Below, one piece after another: positions 26,126 to 39,057 of a stretch of 64,000 nucleotides of DNA. Numbering within the stretch: the first letter of the stretch is position 1; every line of letters starts with the position of its first letter. The translations under genes and the position numbers were made by a program. The DNA is taken from positions 32,795,341-32,859,340 of the forward strand of contig NW_019211456.1 of assembly GCF_002443255.2 (NCBI RefSeq). Direction: 5' to 3'. The notes beneath the pieces were generated by a model. The model searched no databases. It was not told the DNA's origin and worked only from the letters and a program-made list of their open reading frames with translations. The DNA is from Varroa destructor. Lineage: Eukaryota > Arthropoda > Arachnida > Mesostigmata > Varroidae.

Positions 26126-29100
26126 GTTTCATCAATGTCATCATAATCAACGTGTACTCTGGTGACGAACATGGTACTGTATATAACCGTTTGTAGTATG
26201 TGTCTCTAAGCAATGAGCGGATAATCTGTAAAGGGCCCCGGGACAATTATTTATTAAAAACCGAAACGATAACAATGGATGCTACGATCTGCTGTTATTC
26301 TGCTAAACAGTGATAATAGGCACTTCGCGCAAAGCCCTCGCGTTCCGCATAGCCCAGTTCCATGAACCACCCACATGCTGCAAGAGCAGCAGTAGCAAAG
26401 ATCGCTTCATAATTTGTCTATGAGTTAAATTATTTGTGTGACATTATTCCATTCGAATATAGATAAGTTATATTAACTATAGTTAATTTCGTAAGAAAAA
26501 AGGTGGACGAATATATTTCATATGTTATTTACTGAAAACGACGCCTTCAAGTTATCAAGATAATTAAATCATAAGAAGAGTGCACTATTTGAGCGCAAAG
26601 TTTGACTTCCGAAAAACATTTAATCTCTTCGGGTTTTCGAAAAGGTCAACTCGGGTCAACTGTGAAGATTATAAGCGGCGTTTCTTTACAAAGCAATACT
26701 TTTAGGTCCGACTGGAGAATATTGGAAGAGGTCTTTGATGCCTCCAGACAAGTGATCGGGTATCTATCTGCCTGCTGATAGTTACGGTTACAATGATCTT
26801 GGTAGTAGCCTAAAATAAGCCCGATGGGTCCACTTTTTTAAGTTTTCGAGGCTAAAAATGGGACTAACTCTTTTTTAGCGTGTGTCTAAGATTGGGCCAC
26901 TAATATAGCAGGATATCCCACGTCCTTAATAAACAGGAAAGGTAAGCCGCATTATCTGTTACCAATTGTTTGCCTTTCCAAAACGTAAAGCCAAACGTGT
27001 CAAGTGGATATGCCTTGCAATAGATGTCTCTAGCTTTGATGCTATATGATTCAGCGCTTTCCGGTTATCGTTGTCAGTATTAAAGAGGATATTTTTTGTC
27101 AGCGTTTTGCGCGACTTTTTTTTATTAAACAGTTTCTCACTGCCTGCTTTAATTGGATTGTTTAATTAAAATATTCATTAATAAATTGGATGGAAATAAA
27201 CGCGTTTATGATTCTCAGCAATGTCAACATATTCATATTTAATGCAGGGGATGGCGGGATGGAGACGGTGGACGCTGCAAAAGGAATCTCATCTTGGCTT
27301 GTTTCCGTCGACCTGCTTTTCTCGTCGCTATATGAACGTTATCGCTCAGACAGATCGTAGCAGTTTGTTGCTATGTTTTGGTGGATGGCGTCAAATGTTG
27401 TCAGATTTCACAGTTTTGCAAATGGTAATTATAGGGAGAGGTTTGACTTTCCGTGATATAATTACTAAAAATAACGGGTAAGTAATGTGCGCCGGGTTAC
27501 CTGGTCGTATAGCAATGTGATGTGGGCAAAATAGAGCCTCTAATTAGAAGAGATAAGGTATTCCGGCTTCAAATGTTTCCAACAAGACATAAATACCATC
27601 TAATTTCTGTCGATAAATAAGTCATTTTTTTTATATAGGAAATATGTCAGGAACACCTTATGCATTGTTGTTTCATCATAAAAGAGACAACTCACCTAAG
27701 CGCTACTAAAGTTTGCTTTTAATTTGCATACGTCTATTTGTGGACGTAGACGCAACCTAAAAACCTGTCGTAGAGTTCTTTCTTATTGTACTTTGTATAC
27801 TGTGGCGTCTATCATCCTACAGCAAAGTGGGTTTTCATTTCCATGGGTAGGTGTTGACTTTGGTTAAACTTTATGTAGATCAAATATGACGCAAATGTCC
27901 GTCGAGTTTGGATCGGATCCGGTAGAGGCTGTCAGTCCCTCCTCCCCTCAACAACGATAGAATGAAGTACAGCAATATATAGTGGCTCTACGTTTCGTCA
28001 ATCTCCAGCGGCCCCTCTCTGTTCAAACACTACACTATCAGCCACAAACTGAGGTACTGCCACATCACTATCATGATTTCCGTTTCTGGCGTTCCTTCCT
28101 AGTTCCTACGCACGCAGTAATATAGGATGTTTGATGTCTTTGCCTTACGCCTGAGGAGATTTTCAGCATTTTTTTTTTGTCTACCCGAATCCGTTCTCAC
28201 GACTCTACGCAAACGAGCTTTCCGACCTAACAAGGTTTGTCCTATTTCTTCTGTCGAATCCACTTCATACAGAGCCCCTTAGCCAGGTGTGCGTCCGTGT
28301 CGCTCATATGTCCAGGAACTCGCACGGTGTTTCATCTGTTCCTCTCTGTCGCCTCTTTTTGGGCTTCATTTTGAACCTCGATATTATAATACTACTGTCC
28401 TGTTTCGACAACTGCAACAGCTCTTGTCAACCGCTAGATAGATGGGAAGAAGGGACGGCGCGCACAGCAAACTCTAGCACTAGTGGAATGCCAGAAAACC
28501 CCAGTTGTACCTAATCGATGACTGCCATTAGCTGCTGCTGCTAGTATTAGTACTAGTCGTACTGCTAGTATTAGCTGATTACTGTGCCCGTAGCACGAAA
28601 CAGACAAGGAGTTCCTTCGTTCTTTTCCTATTCCGCTGCTTTCATAACCCCCAACGTTATTGTTGCCCGTTCATTGTTTTCCGCTAGGTGCCCCCTGTCT
28701 GCCTCGTACGGTCGAGATTTCTGCCTGCCAATCAACGGTACTTCTGATATCACTAAATATCATCTCGTTATCTCGTTTCTATAGGCTCCATCGAGTGTCT
28801 GCGGAACTCACGAAGCCCATCCATCAACTCCTTTCTGTTCTTCTTCCTTCATTATCTTTATTTCACTCTCCTACTGGCCTGTCATTGCTACGTGGGGTAG
28901 TGAGGATTAGGATGGTATCCTTCGAGTAGTCTCATGCGCGGCAAATCTCTGAGTACGCCGGTCGGCAAAGCCAGCTGTGAAGATTATGTCTGAGAAGTGT
29001 TATGTTTTTGATGTAGTCCGATATAGAGCAGACAAGTGGGATAGGAGTAGAACTCAACTATGGAGCAGCAACAACAGCAGTTGCTAAAATCAAAGGAAAG

Positions 29101-29900
29101 CTCAATAATTTGTTACTGGGCGCAGCTCCGGTAAGGCGGCAGGGATGTAAAGCGGAGGAAACATCATGCCAGAGCGTGATAGATCGGCCTATAAAACGAG
29201 ACAGATCAGATCTGCGAATTAATGCCCCGAATGACTATCGGCAATCAGCCGAGCAAATCACCGACACTACAATGTCTTCTTCGATCGATTCTAGTGTACT
29301 ACCATGTATCACAAAAAAATTATTACTAAATAACTGTCACTGTCAGTTTCTTGCTATATAGATGAAATAAACAGACTGCATATCCATATATCATACATGA
29401 TCCGTGAGATTTAGGGGTGCAACTAGAGAGGCATTGTACGTATGCCTAACTGTAAGGGTCATTCAGGCTATTTTGAGCTGAGTTTTAAGATAGGCATCTA
29501 CTTAATGGTTCAATGCAATAGGACGCACTCCGAGTTTCGAGTTATTATCAGTGTGTATACTCATTGTAATGTTTCAGGTATTTCGGCTCAGTTTCCTGGG
29601 GTAATTTCGCGACGACATTTATTGCCGTTGGTCAAAGCCTGCGAGAGAACAATACGCATATTTCGAAACGGCGGTATCTAAACATACCCGAATAGTTCGG
29701 CAGTTTTAATATCATGTCTATCGGCGCTATGGCGGTGTTAAAACGTTCCGCTGGTTCTGAGACTTAGATTCTGGTCAAAAGTTGTTCGAAAACGTCCACA
29801 TTATCCTACGGATTGCTAGTCTAACACAAATGAAAATGAATTATGAACAAATGTTTCCTTCATCTCTGTATTTTACGATACTGTTTATAACTTTCTACAG

Positions 29901-29917
29901 TGTGTGTGTGTGTGTGT
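29901..29917. repeat. (TG)n run
   Basis: About eight TG units, uninterrupted. Confidence 0.95.
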
Positions 29918-31419
29918 ACGCACCTCTTGAGAATTACAAGTTTATTATTCGGGTCCTCTGAGAGATATCATTTATATAAAATTGTTGAATATTAACATGT
30001 AGATTGGAATGCTTTGTTTTGTCAACTTCAGATGAAATACTCGATAATTCGGATTTGACAGTCTGAGTCATCTGAGTTTCACTATTTCTAAAAATTTAGG
30101 CTGTACCTATAAATGTAAAAAAAAACTACTCAGCCGTTCTATTTTTTCGAACCAGAAACGTGGAGCAAATATTTTTTCTTTCAGATATGCACACGCTTTA
30201 ACGTAAACGTCTTTATTCAAACACCTTACGCAGAATCTGTGCGTCCTTTGAAAATTTTCATCAGCTTTTATTAATTAAAACATGTACATTTCCACTGCAG
30301 TTATTCTGGACGGCTGATGTTCCATCCAAATTGTTTGAGGTCGGGATGAGATCGGTAGCTTTTAACCAGTCTTCGGCGACCAGACAAAAAATACTCTATA
30401 CAGTTTACTAACACCTGTATACATCAACAAATCTTCTTGTCAATCAATATCTTCTTGACAAAATCTTTCATTGCAAAAAACAGCTGTCAAACGAAATTCG
30501 GTAACAGCATACTGAGATGTAACCCACGGTTACGTACAGCTTCCGCCGATCGAAGTCATACCCGCATCTCATTTTCATCTTCCTGGTGTGCGATACGTTT
30601 GGTTGGATCAAATCGTCACGAGTCGTCATCAGCACATACGAAACGCCTACAGTTTTATTATTGCTGTTATGTTTTTTTTCCCCATTAGTTCAGCTCGCTG
30701 TGTCTGTGTTTATATTGAGTCATCCTCTCCCCTGCTTCTTTCGTTAACTGGCACTGAAAAGTTCATTCCTTCAGGAGTCGTCAGCAATGTCGATTATCTG
30801 CAACAATTCTGAATCTCCCAAGCCAGAGACCTGCTTTAAAGTCCGTCCCCTTTCGTCGAATTTGTGAAGATACTGGGTAGACGATGGTGGTATTTCAGTA
30901 CGATTGCTAGTGCTGTTGCTACCGCTATGGCAGCGAGTCTGCCGACAGGCAATGGCGAACTTTTCAACGCGGTAACTTCTGCAATGTATCTAACAAGGAA
31001 AGAAATAAAAGGGTAGCAAGGAGGTGCCGCTCTCCAGCCTTGCGCTTATCCTTTAGGTAATGTCGGGTGGTCAGTGCGAAAGTCGAAACCGGAGGCGAAG
31101 ACACGGGCCTGGGACAACTGCAAAACGAATTATTCAGAGCTTCTGTCAAAACGCAGTGGCTTTCGGCGATTCTCAATCAACCACTCGGTTTCAGAGAGAA
31201 ATGAGTCGCTTCCGCCTTGGACCACCAGCTTGCCAGTCTGCTTCCACAGTTGCATGCGCGTCGCTCTCCACCAACAGCACTTACCTTGCCAGAAGAGCAA
31301 ACCACAGTACGACGACCAGAGTCGAAGGACGAATAGGCTGTGCACGCACTTAGGTTAGTCAGCTAAAGCGCCGCACAGACCAGAAGAAAAGGTTAGCTTA
31401 TAACAGTGTCAAGATCGGT

Positions 31420-31700
31420 ACCGGCAGCCGCGATCCCGGTGGGCGGCTGGGCAGGACCGCTTTGTCTGATGAAGACGGCACACAGTGGAGCATTTTGGAA
31501 CATAACAAGCCAACAACTAAATAGAACGTATGCAATGCGTTACCCGGTAGTCGTTAATAACGGTGCTGCTGCTGCTGCTGCTGTTGTTATTGTTGGTGGC
31601 GGGAGCATCGGACCCTGTGGGGGAAAAAAGACTGAGATGGCGGCACCGCCAAAGCGGAACGCCGTGTGTTTGCTACGCTTTTCTCTCTAAGGCCGCAGCC
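31420..31700. promoter_or_regulatory. Second GC-rich island with GATGGCGGC site
   Basis: GC-rich block with GAGATGGCGGC (31633-31644), another YY1-like core, and a TGC run. On the minus strand, CTGGCAAG|GTAAGT at about 31282 is a strong donor 150 bases beyond the island. The layout would fit a minus-strand first exon (possibly untranslated) running from about 31.7 to 31.28 kb. Confidence 0.28.
31562..31584. repeat. (TGC)n run
   Basis: Six to seven TGC/GCT units passing into TGT units, inside the 31.4-31.7 kb GC-rich block. Confidence 0.95.
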
Positions 31701-34390
31701 CGCAAAGAGCTCAGAGGGCCCAAAGATTTCGGCGATAATCGTAACGATGAGATTTAGACATGTGACAAATACATGGATAGCAGCTGCGATGCTACAGTTT
31801 AGCGGTAGGTGGGTGGGAAAATGAAATTTATATGTAATACTACTTCGGCTGATGGTCGTTCATCGCGTGAGCACGTTAGTTTAGAATATACTTGAACTAC
31901 GTAGGTACAATTTTTACTTTCATTAATGACATTCAGCGAGCGACTCATTAGAAATCAGTCGCCTGGTAAGTATTATCTATTTTCATTTCTCTGATTCAAA
32001 CTCGCTCCTGCCCTAATGAAAAATGGCGGAAGCGACTACGTATAGCAATACTTCTCTATCTGCACAAAATCAATAACATATTCTGCTTACCGTTATCACT
32101 TTTGTTGTACGCAGAGGACGCGCCTGGCTACAGTTAAGGTCCGCCCTAGTTTACGTTCATTGTACTGTTAATTAATCCTAACTGTATCTTTTGGGACGAG
32201 CTCTAAGTGGAAATTATTCACAAAAAACAAACTCGACTAATCTTGACACATTAGAGATTTTGACCACTTGTTGAGCCTAGTAGGACGTTGCCCTTTTTTG
32301 CTTAGTAAATTGGCTTGAGCATGTAGACGGATAAATACATGTCAACAAAAATTGGTCCTGTATTCACTCACGAATAGACAACCGTGAGGTATCGACTTGA
32401 CTTAAGTGACACCTGCGAGCATTTTTTAGCAGTTGCCAGTATGTTCACCGTAGCCGTCTTCTTCCAGCCGGAAACGGACCGTCACTATACTTCTTTCGAA
32501 TGCAATTAACGAGAACTTTATTTGTGACCGATATTTAATAAATTCTATAATCTAGGAAGATATAGAAAATTGTTTTTCGTCGATGCTCGTTCGCTTTGTG
32601 ATATATTAAAGTCTGTTGCTCGTAAGTGCATATGTAGTTAAATAGGCCGTGGTATATTTGTGGATAAATGGACAACGTTTTTAACGAGCCTGAAAAGGTC
32701 ATTTATATCATAGTGTGTCTGTAATCAAAATCTAGCGCCCAGTTTCCGGCGTTGCTTAATTTCGAAACGTAATAAGGATTTTGCTACGTCCATTACGAGG
32801 CTTTTTCGTGGCCATTACGAGGTCGATTCACAGGCCATGAACCTTCCTCCAACCAATTACTACCAGTCGGTTAGATTTTTTTCCATGAACGTATGTGTGT
32901 TTAATCTACTACTAAGGGAACCATCACATAACAAATGCATCTGATACCATCAGCTTTTAACGTGTTGCTTTCGAATAGTTTCCCGTGGCCTATTTGTGAG
33001 CGATTTTCGTCCTGATGACAACGTATATCGTACTTATTCACGAAAGGCTAACAGGGATCGGAGTGAAGCTAAGATGATTCGCTTGCTTACAGGACACGTC
33101 GTAGGCCATTTGTGTTGGTCACAACAAGCCGGACACGTGTGTTAATCAAGGGTCAACAAGTGCCTCAAGTTACAACTTGCTAATTGTCGCTGAACGTTAG
33201 AGACGCTTAGTATGTTGGTGTGCTGATTTATTTTATTTACATGACAATGCTAAAACGTGTAGGACTTGAAATGTTTTTTCGTATTTAAACGATTGTTTAT
33301 AAACTGGCCAAAAATATGTCTGGTGCCAAAAGGTTAAGATGGCCACAAATTGTCATGATACGTTAAGCGGTTAGTCCAACAATTCGTTGCATTTAGACGT
33401 TTATTCATGAAATTTTGCCAAATTAGATTTTTATTATGCAGTTTAAAAATCAACAGGTACTATAACATTATTCTATACAGTATATAAAGTATATATATAT
33501 ATATTAACTTTCATTCTCCGATTGCGTAATATAACTTAATTCCTAGATCACCGAACCTCAATTTCAAGAGGGGCCCACTTGCAGGTTCATAGCATAAAAA
33601 TTAAAATAGAATACCGTTATTGACCAATGGCAGTGGACGTAGATATACTTTCATCGGATCGCTTATTTTTTTCTGCGACGCTGACAGCGAAGACGCTTTT
33701 GACGACACTTCAGCTGCTGCATACATTCGAAGCCATATCGGCGTTAGAAAATGAAGTAGTTAGTTATCCGCCTGCTTTTTGCCTCTGAGGCCTAGTTGGT
33801 GGTTCATATTTCATATATATATATATATTTTTTTTCTTATTAACTAAATGGTCTTTCGAAGCAAGTTCTCAGCTCTTCGGAAAGACGTCCTGCGCTTCTG
33901 TACTGATGGACGCTGCTTTATCACATCTTTTTTAAAGAATTCTTCAAGCGCTCCAAGCGAGCGATTTCTACGGAGCACTATTTCGAATGAGTACAGAAAA
34001 GCGACATCATCGCTCACGCTATGGCGTACACCGTCAGCTTCTCTGGGGCGCCATAAGCTGTCTCAATCCAATCACTTTAATTCCCGATGGCAGCCCGTCA
34101 CCTCAAGCGACGTTTAGCGATAACAATGGACGTAAAATTCGAAGCGTTTCTATAGTCGGGCTAACCCGTACGGCCAGCTCCTGTGCATATACGGACTATT
34201 GTATTTTAGAACAGTTTGAGTTTTTTTTACCGGTTTCGTGTTAGGTAGGTTGACCTATTTTTTTTTCTTACGATACTCAGATATTTTGGATTGTGACTCT
34301 GTGCTCTACTTTCGATCTCCCGATAACTTGAAATAGTCTGACAATCGATTGTGGTCGTTATTAATATTATAAACTAGACTAGATGTTACT

Positions 34391-34462
34391 GAGCTCGTAG
34401 CGAAATGGGCACGATGCCTGGCTGTGGATTAGAAAGTTCTAAATTTGAATTCTGGCCGGCTC
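34391..34462 (+). pseudogene. tRNA-like element, 72 bases
   Basis: A box TAGCGAAATGGG, a degenerate B box (AATTTGAATTC) at the right spacing, and partial acceptor pairing between GAGCTCG and CGGCTC at the ends, over exactly tRNA length. The anticodon arm does not pair, so no isotype is assigned. Probably a decayed tRNA or tRNA-derived SINE. Confidence 0.4.
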
Positions 34463-37400
34463 GATTCTTCTTTGTCACATTGGCTTTATGCTTTTAGTCC
34501 TCTAATCTTCCTTAGATTCTTTGTAGTGCAACCAGACATGTAGCTCAGGTGGACCAAGAGCGCTTTTTTTTCTTGCGAGAGGTACGGGGGCCGACATCTT
34601 GCATTTTTGGCTTTTGTCGTGGTGTTTAAACGAATCCTCCCAATGTCTATATTGTTGGCATGTGCCATTAACATGCTTTATGAAATGTTTGAGATTTAGC
34701 CCAGCACGATGCATCAGATCTCGCTTCTAAACCATTGATGAAAATTGCGTCAAATGTCTCCAAGTTGGCTTCAACCTAACTCTCCAAAATCCGCCGACAT
34801 GATAGAGTTGACTGGCTTCATTTCAACAACACAAACCGTACATATGCCTATCTCTGGACCCCTTTATTTTATGAATCAATATAGGCATTCGTAGTATCCT
34901 TAAAAGGATGTGAAGAATTGGTAAGACTCCGGTAATTGTATTCCATAATAAATTCATTAAAAAGGCTACTCTCATGGCAAACAGATGACTGTGGAGCCTA
35001 TAGCATCTATAAAGGTTTGGCTTTGGCCTATTTGTATTACGCGCAAGCCTCGAAGCTTTGCAGCATAGTTCCAACAATTTCAATTGACTAGTGGGTCTCA
35101 TAGAAAATGGTCTAAACATCGGCTAGCGATTGCGTACCGTTTGGTCGAGAAAACGGGTCTGCTAAAGCAAATTACATACACGCGGCTTCCTACAGAAAGG
35201 CCGAGCGACTAGCGCTTCTGCCGCAGACCCTTACACAGAATAAATCGCTTCTACGAGCTGAAGGTCACTCCGGTAACAGTATATAACGAGAATTTTGTCG
35301 GTATTCCTATTATTCAATCGTTGTCACCCATCAACTGGATCTTCTATGGACGACAGCGTTGTTTTTGACGCGATACTTTCTTCCATTACGGAGCTAGCAA
35401 CGATGCCTTTGACGAGCCTCCTCATTCTTCTCTTTTTTTCTCCTTATTCTAATCTAATGGACTCCGCGGCATACACACCGTACCTTCGCTTTTCCCTTTT
35501 AGTTATGCTCAGTGGCTGTAAACGATATTTTCATCGTCTTTTTACGCTTACTGCGCATTACGAAATGCTGGCGATGTTAGATTAGCACGCAGCGACAACG
35601 CGATCGATTCGCTTACAAGCTGACTTCTATGAGGGATTTTTAAGGACACTGTTTAGACCCACGCTTAGCTTACCCTAAGCCCGCTACTTTCAATATTCGA
35701 GGCCCAGCGGCCCGCCTAACAAGTAGCTGATACAACAGTCTCATCAAACTTTCCACTGAGCGAGGATAACTGATACATTCATTTCCCATTGTAAGCCAGT
35801 GATTATCGTCTATCCCGCACCTCTTCAACGCCGACTATTCCAGCCAGGTTCTTTCGGAAGGTCAATCGGATGGGTTGACTACTCAGTTTTGACGGTATAT
35901 CTGTTGCCCTAAATAGAAAACGTGTTTGAGTAACTGCTGGTGAGAAACAACTGGATCATATCTAATCGAACGTAGCGGAACAACAGACGATTCTGTTTGG
36001 GAGCTCGACAGCAAGCTAAAGCGGCTTTTGATGCAGTAAATATGCGATCATTTATTTATTATTTTTATTATATTGTGACCAGGATGGGATAAATCCGCGG
36101 ACAGGTGGAATGAAGAAGACAATACCACTACTCTCCAGCCTATTGCTATAGTGACTCCTGTTGTTACAACAGCATCAGCAATCGCTCGTCTCTAACGTTC
36201 GCAAGTGAGTGACAATTTTGTGACGGTGAAATCACCGGAAACATCTCAGTCTTTCGTGAGGAAGCTTTTTGCTCAAATAGGACTTTCGTTATGGTAGGAT
36301 CGTATGGTTTTCAACCCCGATATATGGTAGGACATTGAAAACGTAAATTAATGTAGATTACGTAAAGGGCACAGAAAGCTACACCGACCTTCAACCGGCT
36401 TACGCTTCTAATGAAAGAAATAATAATAAAAAGTAAAAATATTGAACTCCTTGAGATGCGTCCCTTGATACGAGTTCGAATCGTCTAATAGTAGTAATAA
36501 TAAATAGAGAAATAAAGGTGTAATACAGTGTCCACGTACGGAAGCCATCAAATGTTAAAGCTGTCACAACTCATACGGCATCGTAGCGAAATAGAGAATG
36601 AACAGCGGGGTGACTTCATGAATGACCGTAAAGGGATATTTACGGCATAAACGGACTGCTCAATATAAAAACAGACCTTATAAAGATCGAGGCATCGTTT
36701 GTACACCTATCGACCCGCCAATGCACAACGTGAGCAAACGATGTCTGCGTAACGAAGCACTCGTTATAGGACGAAAACTAAGGCGGCTCCTATACACGCG
36801 TCGACACCAAGCTAATCAACAGATACCTTCGAGCGTATTTTATCTAGTCCGGAAAATAAAGAGCCGTAGAAATATAACGCCTGTTGCAATAGTATATTTA
36901 ACGATCGAGAACAGTTATATTCACTTGGAAAAAAAACCTGCTCATCTAGGGGAGGCGCCCTTGTGTTTCGCAAATTCGAGAACGATTCTGTCAAATATTC
37001 AATAAAGGTTTCCGATACAGGGCTCTCAACGGTGGACCTAACGCATTACTGTGCATCAGCCTGAACTATTGAAACATGCCATAGCACTAGCAGCATAGTT
37101 TGCGCCATAGCACTAAGGACCTCCAAGAAGAGACCTTTATATATCAAAGTACCTTTGATCGCGTTTGGATCGGTTAACACCGGGTTGTAGCCCTGTCGAG
37201 GAAGTTGAACTCGTGTAGCACATCAAATTTACGAACGACGCTTACTTGTAATATGAATCATCTGCCTTACACAGGGACTAGAGAGAACATCCTCGGCGTA
37301 TGCAAACATTGAATTGTCCAGCTGGTCAGGGAGCGATTTCATTTGTCTAGGTAACTTTAACTCCCGCTCATTTTTTCGGATGAGCTAAATATCTACACTG

Positions 37401-38434
37401 AAATTATTGGAGAAGTAATTAATTGCAGACGTATTCCTCGACGGATAAAAGTCGTTATACGTTATAACAATCATTTTGTTAGCTATGCTTCGGTTCATTT
37501 TCGTCACAATCTGAACTTTCTCGAGCCGACCTACGGCGTGTCAAGGACTTGTAAATCCTTTGGGATGACCTCCGAAGAAATTTAGTCATCCCTTCCGACT
37601 CTAAGGGTTACTGTAGAACATCCTTTATCTTAGCAATGATACCTATTCTATTCAGAAAGGACTTCTTCTTCTGTTTCGCGAACAATGACATGCTTTTTTA
37701 ACTCATCACCATTTGATGTATGGTATCGTTTGAAGCTGTAACTTTCAAAGTGCCGAGTTTCTGTAAACGCGAACAGGTACCGCTCATGTGTTCATAAGTG
37801 TGCGCAAAATTTTCAATGCTTCGACGACACTTTTCCTAGCGGTTTTATGACGATTTTTTAGTTCTACGATTTCATTGCAGAGAACATTGCCGCTAATGAA
37901 ACAATGCAAAGAGTTATCCCGGGCGCAAATGCGGATCGCCTAATGAAAGGAGCGCGCCAAGCGCTTCCAATAGAGAAAAGCGAAACTTAAACGTTATCGA
38001 AGTTCTTTCTCAACTGACCTATATAACCAAAAATAAGTATGGAATTAAAGTAACACAGGTACGGTCGAACCACTTCTCTACGTCCTCAAAGGGAGTCCAT
38101 ATCACATAGAAAATAATGCCAAACAGAGTCAGCCGTAAAAATGTTGTTCAGGAAGCACTTTACCTTTCTCCTGGATAAATTTAAAAAATTAAGAAAAAAT
38201 TTGGTCGAGGTTAGTTCATTGTAACAATAGTTCTATGTCGAAGCCGTCTGCCTCCAAGTGATCCGAATGAGTTCAGCATAAATAACTAGGTGCCCGTAAC
38301 TGCTAAGGTCAACATAATAGATGAATTGTATATGAGGCTATGTATAAGCGCATCTCAATTTAAAACTGTCTTTTATAATCAACATGTCTTCCATTTCAGC
38401 TGTTCGGCACATTAAGCGCATAGCTACACACACA

Positions 38435-38733
38435 ATGGATTGGCGTACCCTTGCAAAACTTGAACTGGGCGAAACGTCATATGTTGTGGAGTCTAGTCTC
38501 AAGGAACTTCAGTTACTGCTTCGTGAAGCGCGGATAAGCTATAGTAATAATAAGTTCCTCTTGCGCTTTCTTCGAGTAGATAAATTTCAAGTGTCTGCAG
38601 CTTTTAAGCGTATAAAGAAGTATTACGAAATATATGCAAAAATGGTCCGCCCCGGATGCGGGCCTCTCGATTTCAAACATATTTATGATGCCCAAGTGAC
38701 GACTATACTGCCACAATCTGACTCAGAGAAGAG
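38435..38733 (+). CDS. CRAL-TRIO gene 1, exon 1 (N-terminal helical domain)
   Basis: First recognised coding exon of a CRAL-TRIO family protein; such proteins carry hydrophobic ligands (tocopherol, retinoids, phosphoinositides) in the cytosol. It encodes about 99 residues. A basic/amphipathic segment at residues 38-66 (NNKFLLRFLRVDKFQVSAAF) matches the CRAL-TRIO-N pattern DDxFLLRFLRxRKFDVxxA. The start at MDWRTLAKLELGET was chosen because LGET falls at the same place in the two paralogs at 45.5 and 61.9 kb. An in-frame ATG lies at 38384, but a good acceptor (CCATTTCAG, ending 38400) sits between the two, so a 5' untranslated or coding exon may precede. The donor AAGAG|GTATTG at 38734 leaves phase 2, which matches the next exon. 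The acidic DD of the usual motif is NN here. Confidence 0.85.
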
Positions 38734-38993
38734 GTATTGTTGACTTATTTTGACAGTATTAATTACTGTCTCAGAACTCGACTCTGCTGGTTTACATTAT
38801 ACAGATATTGTGCTTCTACAGAGACCACCGCTCATTGACTAAACGATTAGTTTTATATATATACGCCGGTATAGAAGTCTCAATCAGTTGCGCCATTTAG
38901 GCGAACGGCATTTAAATTTTCACGGCACTTAACAATCTGAGTAGATAAGTTACACCAGTCAATCCGATATAATCGATGGGGTAGGGTTAAAGG

Positions 38994-39057
38994 GTCTGTA
39001 GACGACAATCATTATAGGGTAGCGCTTGCTACCCTATAATGATTGTCGTCTACAGAC
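38994..39057. repeat. Perfect palindrome, 30-bp arms, 4-base loop
   Basis: Arms 38994-39023 and 39028-39057 are exact reverse complements around GCTT. The outer ten bases of each arm (GTCTGTAGAC / GTCTACAGAC) are nearly self-complementary too. Lies in intron 1 of CRAL-TRIO gene 1. Transcribed from either strand it would fold as a single uninterrupted hairpin. Confidence 0.97.

Larger units (their letters stand above)
24391..38434. other. Intergenic; islands, tRNA-like element, scattered short frames
   Basis: Apart from the two GC-rich islands and the 34.4 kb tRNA-like element I see no supported gene. Frames at 27221-27481 (ending at a GTAAGTAA donor), 33848-34117, 34823-35119 (minus) and 36622-37005 have no recognisable domain. 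Confidence 0.4.

Noticed and set aside
25875..26246. Minus-strand 123-codon frame with an Ala/Thr-rich stretch
   Set aside because: The repetitive Ala/Thr part is a translation of the CCG/TCG run and no splice site or domain supports coding; kept only as a GC island.
31060..31358. Overlapping plus-strand frames of 94-97 codons
   Set aside because: Two overlapping frames of similar length and a strong minus-strand donor inside them suggest chance open frames in GC-rich DNA.
36622..37005. Plus-strand 127-codon frame
   Set aside because: Long for this background, but Arg/Lys/Ile-rich without any motif, and the DNA is not GC-enriched as the supported exons are.
37077..37118. Two copies of GCCATAGCACTA
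   Set aside because: Only 12 bases, about 30 bases apart; not enough to call an element or array. No CRISPR-like structure exists in the window.
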